Assembly: GCA_964057225.1 (NCBI GenBank)
Contig: OZ059900.1
Location: forward strand, 21,777,638-21,841,637
Direction of reading: 5' to 3'
Length of the DNA stretch: 64,000 bases
Source: Auanema rhodensis
Lineage: Eukaryota > Nematoda > Chromadorea > Rhabditida > Rhabditidae
The position numbers were made by a program, and so were the translations under genes. Below are positions 1 to 9,578 of the stretch, one piece after another; the stretch's first letter is position 1, and each line of letters opens with the position of its first letter. Below the pieces are notes generated by a model. It had not been told where the DNA came from. It saw nothing but the letters and a program-made list of their open reading frames with translations, and did not search any database.

Positions 1-334
1 ACATGAAATCGTAAGTCAAAACCTTGTTTACAGCGAAATTTCCAAAAACTGGTTTTCCAGCATAATAAAATATTTCTCATGGGAAATACTGTGTTTTTGT
101 ATTTTTCTAGTGTTCAGCATGTAAAATGCTTCATTTTAGTATGTAACACGCTGAAATTCGTTGCATTTGACGACTCATATGAACAAAAATCGATTTAATC
201 AATATTAGCCATAAGGGGCGTGCCCTCAGAATATGCTAATTTCCTTAATTTTCTAACCCCTGTTTTTTTGTCGTGAAAGTGGAACTAGACATTGTATTAA
301 CAATTTTGAGCTAGGTTTCATTGACATTGCATGA

Positions 335-342
335 GTTTAAAC
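335..342. other. GTTTAAAC junction variant, copy 1
   Basis: The end of m1 reads GTTTAAAC where consensus is GTTTGAAC. The change creates an 8-bp perfect palindrome. I saw it only here and at 1362-1369, so it marks the recent 3-mer duplication. Confidence 0.9.
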
Positions 343-685
343 ACATGAAATCGTAAGTCAAAACCTTGTTTACAGCGAAATTTCCAAAAACTGGTTTTCC
401 AGCATAATAAAATATTTCTCATGGGAAATACTGTGTTTTTGTATTTTTCTAGTGTTCAGCATGTAAAATGCTTCATTTTAGTATGTAACACGCTGAAATT
501 CGTTGCATTTGACGACTCATATGAACAAAAATCGATTTAATCAATATTAGCCATAAGGGGGCGTGCCCTCAGAATATGCTAATTTCCTTAATTTTCTAAC
601 CCCTGTTTTTTTGTCGTGAAAGTGGAACTAGACGTTGTACGAACAATTTTGAGCTAGGTTTCATTGACATTGCATGAGTTTGAAC
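343..685. repeat. 343-bp monomer m2 (extra G)
   Basis: The G run at sites 215-218 has five G instead of four. Confidence 0.93.
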
Positions 686-1361
686 ACATGAAATCGTAAG
701 TCAAAACCTTGTTTACAGCGAAATTTCCAAAAACTGGTTTTCCAGCATAATAAAATATTTCTCATGGGAAATACTGTGTTTTTGTATTTTTCTAGTGTTC
801 AGCATGTAAAATGCTTCATTTTAGTATGTAACACGCTGAAATTCGTTGCATTTGACGACTCATATGAACAAAAATCGATTTAATCAATATTAGCCATAAG
901 GGGCGTGCCCTCAGAATATGCTAATTTCCTTAATTTTCTAACCCCTGTTTTTTTGTCGTGAAAGTGGAACCAGACGTTGTACGAACAATTTTGAGCTAGG
1001 TTTCATTGACATTGCATGAGTTTGAACACATGAAATCGTAAGTCAAAACCTTGTTTACAGCGAAATTTCCAAAAACTGGTTTTCCAGCATAATAAAATAT
1101 TTCTCATGGGAAATACTGTGTTTTTGTATTTTTCTAGTGTTCAGCATGTAAAATGCTTCATTTTAGTATGTAACACGCTGAAATTCGTTGCATTTGACGA
1201 CTCATATGAACAAAAATCGATTTAATCAATATTAGCCATAAGGGGCGTGCCCTCAGAATATGCTAATTTCCTTAATTTTCTAACCCCTGTTTTTTTGTCG
1301 TGAAAGTGGAACTAGACATTGTATTAACAATTTTGAGCTAGGTTTCATTGACATTGCATGA

Positions 1362-1369
1362 GTTTAAAC
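1362..1369. other. GTTTAAAC junction variant, copy 2
   Basis: Second and last occurrence seen of the m1-type junction, at the end of m4, exactly 1,027 bp after the first. Confidence 0.9.
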
Positions 1370-1712
1370 ACATGAAATCGTAAGTCAAAACCTTGTTTAC
1401 AGCGAAATTTCCAAAAACTGGTTTTCCAGCATAATAAAATATTTCTCATGGGAAATACTGTGTTTTTGTATTTTTCTAGTGTTCAGCATGTAAAATGCTT
1501 CATTTTAGTATGTAACACGCTGAAATTCGTTGCATTTGACGACTCATATGAACAAAAATCGATTTAATCAATATTAGCCATAAGGGGGCGTGCCCTCAGA
1601 ATATGCTAATTTCCTTAATTTTCTAACCCCTGTTTTTTTGTCGTGAAAGTGGAACTAGACGTTGTACGAACAATTTTGAGCTAGGTTTCATTGACATTGC
1701 ATGAGTTTGAAC
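1370..1712. repeat. 343-bp monomer m5 (extra G)
   Basis: Same five-G run as m2, consistent with its being the copy of m2. Confidence 0.93.
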
Positions 1713-2268
1713 ACATGAAATCGTAAGTCAAAACCTTGTTTACAGCGAAATTTCCAAAAACTGGTTTTCCAGCATAATAAAATATTTCTCATGGGAAATA
1801 CTGTGTTTTTGTATTTTTCTAGTGTTCAGCATGTAAAATGCTTCATTTTAGTATGTAACACGCTGAAATTCGTTGCATTTGACGACTCATATGAACAAAA
1901 ATCGATTTAATCAATATTAGCCATAAGGGGCGTGCCCTCAGAATATGCTAATTTCCTTAATTTTCTAACCCCTGTTTTTTTGTCGTGAAAGTGGAACCAG
2001 ACGTTGTACGAACAATTTTGAGCTAGGTTTCATTGACATTGCATGAGTTTGAACACATGAAATCGTAAGTCAAAACCTTGTTTACAGCGAAATTTCCAAA
2101 AACTGGTTTTCCAGCATAATAAAATATTTCTCATGGGAAATACTGTGTTTTTGTATTTTTCTAGTGTTCAGCATGTGAAATGCTTCATTTTAGTATGTAA
2201 CACGCTGAAATTCGTTGCATTTGACGACTCATATGAACAAAAATCGATTTAATCAATATTAGCCATAA

Positions 2269-2280
2269 AGGGCGTGCCCT
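2269..2280. other. GC-rich dyad AGGGC-GT-GCCCT, example in m7
   Basis: In A215 monomers the sequence AGGGCGTGCCCT has five-base complementary arms around GT. The consensus G215 leaves a G/T pair at the outer position. It is the most GC-rich stretch of an AT-rich unit. The GTGCTCTC allele breaks one arm and was seen only together with A215. Confidence 0.85.
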
Positions 2281-2459
2281 CAGAATATGCTAATTTCCTT
2301 AATTTTCTAACCCCTGTTTTTTTGTCGTGAAAGTGGAACTAGACGTTGTAGGAACAATTTTGAGCTAGGTTTCATTGACATTGCATGAGTTTGAACACAT
2401 GAAATCGTAAGTCAAAACCTTGTTTACAGCGAAATTTCCAAAAACTGGTTTTCCAGCAT

Positions 2460-2465
2460 AATAAA
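2460..2465 (+). other. AATAAA hexamer, example in m8
   Basis: A canonical AATAAA lies at sites 64-69 of each unit, plus strand only. It could act as a polyadenylation signal if the array is transcribed, but in a 66% A+T repeat a chance hexamer is equally likely. Confidence 0.4.
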
Positions 2466-2551
2466 ATATTTCTCATGGGAAATACTGTGTTTTTGTATTT
2501 TTCTAGTGTTCAGCATGTAAAATGCTTCATTTTAGTATGTAACACGCTGAA

Positions 2552-2568
2552 ATTCGTTGCATTTGACG
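2552..2568 (+). other. CENP-B-box-like motif, consensus form (m8)
   Basis: ATTCGTTGCATTTGACG aligned to the mammalian CENP-B box (NTTCGNNNNANNCGGGN) matches TTCG, the central A and one of the four CGGG bases: 6 of 9 fixed positions. It is present in almost every monomer. At this level of match chance is a real possibility. Confidence 0.35.
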
Positions 2569-2658
2569 ACTCATATGAACAAAAATCGATTTAATCAATA
2601 TTAGCCATAAGGGGCGTGCCCTCAGAATATGCTAATTTCCTTAATTTTCTAACCCCTG

Positions 2659-2665
2659 TTTTTTT
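2659..2665 (+). other. T7 tract, example in m8
   Basis: Seven T at sites 263-269 form the longest homopolymer of the unit and the main length-changing site: eight T in m143 and m161, six in m186, and interrupted by A (TTTTTTAG) in m29, m46, m69, m99 and m102. No Pol III gene precedes it, so it is not read as a terminator. Confidence 0.85.
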
Positions 2666-3080
2666 GTCGTGAAAGTGGAACTAGACGTTGTACGAACAAT
2701 TTTGAGCTAGGTTTCATTGACATTGCATGAGTTTGAACACATGAAATCGTAAGTCAAAACCTTGTTTACAGCGAAATTTCCAAAAACTGGTTTTCCAGCA
2801 TAATAAAATATTTCTCATGGGAAATACTGTGTTTTTGTATTTTTCTAGTGTTCAGCATGTAAAATGCTTCATTTTAGTATGTAACACGCTGAAATTCGTT
2901 GCATTTGACGACTCATATGAACAAAAATCGATTTAATCAATATTAGCCATAAGGGGCGTGCCCTCAGAATATGCTAATTTCCTTAATTTTCTAACCCCTG
3001 TTTTTTTGTCGTGAAAGTGGAACTAGACGTTGTAGGAACAATTTTGAGCTAGGTTTCATTGACATTGCATGAGTTTGAAC

Positions 3081-5132
3081 ACATGAAATCGTAAGTCAAA
3101 ACCTTGTTTACAGCGAAATTTTCAAAAACTGGTTTTCCAGCATAATAAAATATTTCTCATGGGAAATACTGTGTTTTTGTATTTTTCTAGTGTTCAGCAT
3201 GTAAAATGCTTCATTTTAGTATGTAACACGCTGAAATTCGTTGCATTTGACGACTCATATGAACAAAAATCGATTTAATCAATATTAGCCATAAGGGGCG
3301 TGCCCTCAGAATATGCTAATTTCCTTAATTTTCTAACCCCTGTTTTTTTGTCGTGAAAGTGGAACTAGTCGTTGTACGAACAATTTTGAGCTAGGTTTCA
3401 TTGACATTGCATGAGTTTGAACACATGAAATCGTAAGTCAAAACCTTGTTTACAGCGAAATTTCCAAAAACTGGTTTTCCAGCATAATAAAATATTTCTC
3501 ATGGGAAATACTGTGTTTTTGTATTTTTCTAGTGTTCAGCATGTAAAATGCTTCATTTTAGTATGTAACACGCTGAAATTCGTTGCATTTGACGACTCAT
3601 ATGAACAAAAATCGATTTAATCAATATTAGCCATAAGGGGCGTGCCCTCAGAATATGCTAATTTCCTTAATTTTCTAACCCCTATTTTTTTGTCGTGAAA
3701 GTGGAACTAGACGTTGTACGAACAATTTTGAGCTAGGTTTCATTGACATTGCATGAGTTTGAACACATGAAATCGTAAGTCAAAACCTTGTTTACAGCGA
3801 AATTTCCAAAAACTGGTTTTCCAGCATAATAAAATTATTCTCATGGGAAATACTGTGTTTTTGTATTTTTCTAGTGTTCAGCATGTAAAATGCTTCATTT
3901 TAGTATGTAACACGCTGAAATTCGTTGCATTTGACGACTCATATGAACAAAAATCGATTTAATCAATATTAGCCATAAGGGGCGTGCCCTCAGAATATGC
4001 TAATTTCCTTAATTTTCTAACCCCTGTTTTTTTGTCGTGAAAGTGGAACTAGACGTTGTACGAACAATTTTGAGCTAGGTTTCATTGACATTGCATGAGT
4101 TTGAACACATGAAATCGTAAGTCAAAACCTTGTTTACAGCGAAATTTCCAAAAACTGGTTTTCCAGCATAATAAAATATTTCTCATGGGAAATACTGTGT
4201 TTTTGTATTTTTCTAGTGTTCAGCATGTAAAATGCTTCATTTTAGTATGTAACACGCTGAAATTCGTTGCATTTGACGACTCATATGAACAAAAATCGAT
4301 TTAATCAATATTAGCCATAAAGGGCGTGCCCTCAGAATATGCTAATTTCCTTAATTTTCTAACCCCTGTTTTTTTGTCGTGAAAGTGGAACTAGACGTTG
4401 TAGGAACAATTTTGAGCTAGGTTTCATTGACATTGCATGAGTTTGAACACATGAAATCGTAAGTCAAAACCTTGTTTACAGCGAAATTTCCAAAAACTGG
4501 TTTTCCAGCATAATAAAATATTTCTCATGAGAAATACTGTGTTTTTGTATTTTTCTAGTGTTCAGCATGTAAAATGCTTCATTTTAGTACGTAACACGCT
4601 GAAATTCGTTGCATTTGACGACTCATATGAACAAAAATCGATTTAATCAATATTAGCCATAAGGGGCGTGCCCTCAGAATATGCTAATTTCCTTAATTTT
4701 CTAACCCCTGTTTTTTTGTCGTGAAAGTGGAACTAGACGTTGTACGAACAATTTTGAGCTAGGTTTCATTGACATTGCATGAGTTTGAACACATGAAATC
4801 GTAAGTCAAAACCTTGTTTACAGCGAAATTTCCAAAAACTGGTTTTCCAGCATAATAAAATATTTCTCATGGGAAATACTGTGTTTTTGTATTTTTCTAG
4901 TGTTCAGCATGTAAAATGCTTCATTTTAGTATGTAACACGCTGAAATTCGTTGCATTTGACGACTCATATGAACAAAAATCGATTTAATCAATATTAGCC
5001 ATAAAGGGCGTGCCCTCAGAATATGCTAATTTCCTTAATTTTCTAACCCCTGTTTTTTTGTCGTGAAAGTGGAACTAGACGTTGTAGGAACAATTTTGAG
5101 CTAGGTTTCATTGACATTGCATGAGTTTGAAC
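3081..5132. repeat. 6-mer higher-order unit, copy 1 (m10-m15)
   Basis: Ordered markers: m10 AATTTTCAAA and ACTAGTCG; m11 CCCCTATTTT; m12 AAAATTATTC; m13 A215 with GTAGG; m14 CATGAGAAAT with TACGTAACAC; m15 A215 with GTAGG. All six recur in order exactly 2,052 bp later. Neighbouring m9 does not match m15, which fixes the left edge. Confidence 0.92.
4519..4536. other. Perfect 18-bp palindrome, example in m14
   Basis: TATTTCTCATGAGAAATA reads the same on both strands. The consensus unit has CATGGG instead of CATGAG at the centre, giving one mismatched pair. The perfect form is present in m14, m20, m25, m141, m150, m159, m164, m165, m172 and m173. A symmetric site of this size could bind a dimeric protein or extrude a small cruciform; which, if either, cannot be told from sequence. 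Confidence 0.9.
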
Positions 5133-7184
5133 ACATGAAATCGTAAGTCAAAACCTTGTTTACAGCGAAATTTTCAAAAACTGGTTTTCCAGCATAATAA
5201 AATATTTCTCATGGGAAATACTGTGTTTTTGTATTTTTCTAGTGTTCAGCATGTAAAATGCTTCATTTTAGTATGTAACACGCTGAAATTCGTTGCATTT
5301 GACGACTCATATGAACAAAAATCGATTTAATCAATATTAGCCATAAGGGGCGTGCCCTCAGAATATGCTAATTTCCTTAATTTTCTAACCCCTGTTTTTT
5401 TGTCGTGAAAGTGGAACTAGTCGTTGTACGAACAATTTTGAGCTAGGTTTCATTGACATTGCATGAGTTTGAACACATGAAATCGTAAGTCAAAACCTTG
5501 TTTACAGCGAAATTTCCAAAAACTGGTTTTCCAGCATAATAAAATATTTCTCATGGGAAATACTGTGTTTTTGTATTTTTCTAGTGTTCAGCATGTAAAA
5601 TGCTTCATTTTAGTATGTAACACGCTGAAATTCGTTGCATTTGACGACTCATATGAACAAAAATCGATTTAATCAATATTAGCCATAAGGGGCGTGCCCT
5701 CAGAATATGCTAATTTCCTTAATTTTCTAACCCCTATTTTTTTGTCGTGAAAGTGGAACTAGACGTTGTACGAACAATTTTGAGCTAGGTTTCATTGACA
5801 TTGCATGAGTTTGAACACATGAAATCGTAAGTCAAAACCTTGTTTACAGCGAAATTTCCAAAAACTGGTTTTCCAGCATAATAAAATTATTCTCATGGGA
5901 AATACTGTGTTTTTGTATTTTTCTAGTGTTCAGCATGTAAAATGCTTCATTTTAGTATGTAACACGCTGAAATTCGTTGCATTTGACGACTCATATGAAC
6001 AAAAATCGATTTAATCAATATTAGCCATAAGGGGCGTGCCCTCAGAATATGCTAATTTCCTTAATTTTCTAACCCCTGTTTTTTTGTCGTGAAAGTGGAA
6101 CTAGACGTTGTACGAACAATTTTGAGCTAGGTTTCATTGACATTGCATGAGTTTGAACACATGAAATCGTAAGTCAAAACCTTGTTTACAGCGAAATTTC
6201 CAAAAACTGGTTTTCCAGCATAATAAAATATTTCTCATGGGAAATACTGTGTTTTTGTATTTTTCTAGTGTTCAGCATGTAAAATGCTTCATTTTAGTAT
6301 GTAACACGCTGAAATTCGTTGCATTTGACGACTCATATGAACAAAAATCGATTTAATCAATATTAGCCATAAAGGGCGTGCCCTCAGAATATGCTAATTT
6401 CCTTAATTTTCTAACCCCTGTTTTTTTGTCGTGAAAGTGGAACTAGACGTTGTAGGAACAATTTTGAGCTAGGTTTCATTGACATTGCATGAGTTTGAAC
6501 ACATGAAATCGTAAGTCAAAACCTTGTTTACAGCGAAATTTCCAAAAACTGGTTTTCCAGCATAATAAAATATTTCTCATGAGAAATACTGTGTTTTTGT
6601 ATTTTTCTAGTGTTCAGCATGTAAAATGCTTCATTTTAGTACGTAACACGCTGAAATTCGTTGCATTTGACGACTCATATGAACAAAAATCGATTTAATC
6701 AATATTAGCCATAAGGGGCGTGCCCTCAGAATATGCTAATTTCCTTAATTTTCTAACCCCTGTTTTTTTGTCGTGAAAGTGGAACTAGACGTTGTACGAA
6801 CAATTTTGAGCTAGGTTTCATTGACATTGCATGAGTTTGAACACATGAAATCGTAAGTCAAAACCTTGTTTACAGCGAAATTTCCAAAAACTGGTTTTCC
6901 AGCATAATAAAATATTTCTCATGGGAAATACTGTGTTTTTGTATTTTTCTAGTGTTCAGCATGTAAAATGCTTCATTTTAGTATGTAACACGCTGAAATT
7001 CGTTGCATTTGACGACTCATATGAACAAAAATCGATTTAATCAATATTAGCCATAAAGGGCGTGCCCTCAGAATATGCTAATTTCCTTAATTTTCTAACC
7101 CCTGTTTTTTTGTCGTGAAAGTGGAACTAGACGTTGTAGGAACAATTTTGAGCTAGGTTTCATTGACATTGCATGAGTTTGAAC
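5133..7184. repeat. 6-mer higher-order unit, copy 2 (m16-m21)
   Basis: Repeats the six marker sets of 3081-5132 at a constant offset of 2,052 bp (6 x 342). Its last three monomers (m19-m21) were copied again into the overlapping 5-mer, so the triple 'A215 / CATGAG / A215' is present three times: m13-15, m19-21 and m24-26. Confidence 0.92.
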
Positions 7185-7868
7185 ACATGAAATCGTAAGT
7201 CAAAACCTTGTTTACAGCGAAATTTTCAAAAACTGGTTTTCCAGCATAATAAAATATTTCTCATGGGAAATACTGTGTTTTTGTATTTTTCTAGTGTTCA
7301 GCATGTAAAATGCTTCATTTTAGTATGTAACACGCTGAAATTCGTTGCATTTGACGACTCATATGAACAAAAATCGATTTAATCAATATTAGCCATAAGG
7401 GGCGTGCCCTCAGAATATGCTAATTTCCTTAATTTTCTAACCCCTGTTTTTTTGTCGTGAAAGTGGAACTAGACGTTGTACGAACAATTTTGAGCTAGGT
7501 TTCATTGACATTGCATGAGTTTGAACACATGAAATCGTAAGTCAAAACCTTGTTTACAGCGAAATTTCCAAAAACTGGTTTTCCAGCATAATAAAATATT
7601 TCTCATGGGAAATACTGTGTTTTTGTATTTTTCTAGTGTTCAGCATGTAAAATGCTTCATTTTAGTATGTAACACGCTGAAATTCGTTGCATTTGACGAC
7701 TCATATGAACAAAAATCGATTTAATCAATATTAGCCATAAGGGGCGTGCCCTCAGAATATGCTAATTTCCTTAATTTTCTAACCCCTGTTTTTTTGTCGT
7801 GAAAGTGGAACTAGACGTTGTACGAACAATTTTGAGCTGGGTTTCATTGACATTGCATGAGTTTGAAC
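6159..7868. repeat. 5-mer higher-order unit, copy 1 (m19-m23)
   Basis: Markers in order: A215/GTAGG, CATGAG with TACGTAAC, A215/GTAGG, AATTTTCAAA, GAGCTGGG. It overlaps the second half of the 6-mer unit, so this duplication arose in a different register after the 6-mer event. Offset to its copy is 1,710 bp (5 x 342). Confidence 0.9.
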
Positions 7869-9578
7869 ACATGAAATCGTAAGTCAAAACCTTGTTTACA
7901 GCGAAATTTCCAAAAACTGGTTTTCCAGCATAATAAAATATTTCTCATGGGAAATACTGTGTTTTTGTATTTTTCTAGTGTTCAGCATGTAAAATGCTTC
8001 ATTTTAGTATGTAACACGCTGAAATTCGTTGCATTTGACGACTCATATGAACAAAAATCGATTTAATCAATATTAGCCATAAAGGGCGTGCCCTCAGAAT
8101 ATGCTAATTTCCTTAATTTTCTAACCCCTGTTTTTTTGTCGTGAAAGTGGAACTAGACGTTGTAGGAACAATTTTGAGCTAGGTTTCATTGACATTGCAT
8201 GAGTTTGAACACATGAAATCGTAAGTCAAAACCTTGTTTACAGCGAAATTTCCAAAAACTGGTTTTCCAGCATAATAAAATATTTCTCATGAGAAATACT
8301 GTGTTTTTGTATTTTTCTAGTGTTCAGCATGTAAAATGCTTCATTTTAGTACGTAACACGCTGAAATTCGTTGCATTTGACGACTCATATGAACAAAAAT
8401 CGATTTAATCAATATTAGCCATAAGGGGCGTGCCCTCAGAATATGCTAATTTCCTTAATTTTCTAACCCCTGTTTTTTTGTCGTGAAAGTGGAACTAGAC
8501 GTTGTACGAACAATTTTGAGCTAGGTTTCATTGACATTGCATGAGTTTGAACACATGAAATCGTAAGTCAAAACCTTGTTTACAGCGAAATTTCCAAAAA
8601 CTGGTTTTCCAGCATAATAAAATATTTCTCATGGGAAATACTGTGTTTTTGTATTTTTCTAGTGTTCAGCATGTAAAATGCTTCATTTTAGTATGTAACA
8701 CGCTGAAATTCGTTGCATTTGACGACTCATATGAACAAAAATCGATTTAATCAATATTAGCCATAAAGGGCGTGCCCTCAGAATATGCTAATTTCCTTAA
8801 TTTTCTAACCCCTGTTTTTTTGTCGTGAAAGTGGAACTAGACGTTGTAGGAACAATTTTGAGCTAGGTTTCATTGACATTGCATGAGTTTGAACACATGA
8901 AATCGTAAGTCAAAACCTTGTTTACAGCGAAATTTTCAAAAACTGGTTTTCCAGCATAATAAAATATTTCTCATGGGAAATACTGTGTTTTTGTATTTTT
9001 CTAGTGTTCAGCATGTAAAATGCTTCATTTTAGTATGTAACACGCTGAAATTCGTTGCATTTGACGACTCATATGAACAAAAATCGATTTAATCAATATT
9101 AGCCATAAGGGGCGTGCCCTCAGAATATGCTAATTTCCTTAATTTTCTAACCCCTGTTTTTTTGTCGTGAAAGTGGAACTAGACGTTGTACGAACAATTT
9201 TGAGCTAGGTTTCATTGACATTGCATGAGTTTGAACACATGAAATCGTAAGTCAAAACCTTGTTTACAGCGAAATTTCCAAAAACTGGTTTTCCAGCATA
9301 ATAAAATATTTCTCATGGGAAATACTGTGTTTTTGTATTTTTCTAGTGTTCAGCATGTAAAATGCTTCATTTTAGTATGTAACACGCTGAAATTCGTTGC
9401 ATTTGACGACTCATATGAACAAAAATCGATTTAATCAATATTAGCCATAAGGGGCGTGCCCTCAGAATATGCTAATTTCCTTAATTTTCTAACCCCTGTT
9501 TTTTTGTCGTGAAAGTGGAACTAGACGTTGTACGAACAATTTTGAGCTGGGTTTCATTGACATTGCATGAGTTTGAAC
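7869..9578. repeat. 5-mer higher-order unit, copy 2 (m24-m28)
   Basis: Repeats m19-m23 marker by marker at +1,710 bp and ends with the GAGCTGGG monomer m28. m28 is also the first monomer of the long block that recurs 5,815 bp downstream. Confidence 0.9.

Larger units (their letters stand above)
1..1027. repeat. 3-mer higher-order unit, copy 1 (m1-m3)
   Basis: Three monomers marked in order by: ATTGTATTAAC in place of GTTGTACGAAC plus a GTTTAAAC junction (m1); an extra G in the G run (m2, 343 bp); and CCAGACG in place of CTAGACG (m3). The next 1,027 bp repeat the same three in the same order with no difference that I could see. The unit may begin upstream of the window. Confidence 0.95.
1028..2054. 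repeat. 3-mer higher-order unit, copy 2 (m4-m6)
   Basis: Copy of 1-1027 carrying the same three marker sets, including both 1-bp features: the 343-bp middle monomer and the GTTTAAAC junction. Apparent identity over more than 1 kb in a non-coding array points to a very recent duplication or conversion, or to an assembly duplication, which raw long reads would separate. Confidence 0.95.
2397..2738. repeat. Reference monomer (m8), consensus sequence
   Basis: This copy carries the majority base at every diagnostic site and is used here as the reference; site numbers count from its first base. Landmarks: AATAAA at sites 64-69, near-palindrome 71-88, T5 tracts at 94-98 and 102-106, nested dyad 113-155, CENP-B-box-like motif 156-172, CATATG at 177-182, ATCGAT at 190-195, AATATT at 201-206, GC-rich dyad 215-226, T7 tract 263-269. 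By hand count it has 57 C and 59 G (34% G+C) and 10 CpG. The longest stop-free stretch I found in any frame is about 42 codons and does not begin with ATG. Confidence 0.95.
2055..3080. repeat. Monomers m7-m9, no duplicated register
   Basis: m7 carries CATGTGAAATG, the A215 allele (AAAGGGCG) and GTAGGAAC; m8 is consensus; m9 carries GTAGGAAC. The combination in m7 recurs at m89, m106, m122, m127 and m131. This run links the 3-mer block to the 6-mer block and is not itself repeated next door. Confidence 0.85.

Noticed and set aside
2644-2665. T7 tract as a Pol III or rho-independent terminator
   Set aside because: No tRNA, 5S or A/B-box-like element precedes it, and no GC-rich hairpin abuts it.
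2397-2738. Unit as an ancient dimer of two 171-bp halves: CTGTGTTTTTGT at site 89 and CTGTTTTTTTGT at site 260 lie exactly 171 apart
   Set aside because: An ungapped hand comparison of the halves gives about 55 of 170 matches (32%), near the 28% expected from base composition. Only the T-rich segment matches well. A gapped profile alignment with shuffled controls would be decisive.
2397-2738. Phased A-tract curvature (A or T tracts at sites 44, 53, 67, 94, 102, 123, 134, 185, 263, 304)
   Set aside because: Spacing is only loosely near multiples of 10-11 bp and mixes A and T tracts. Without a curvature calculation it is no more than expected from a 66% A+T sequence.
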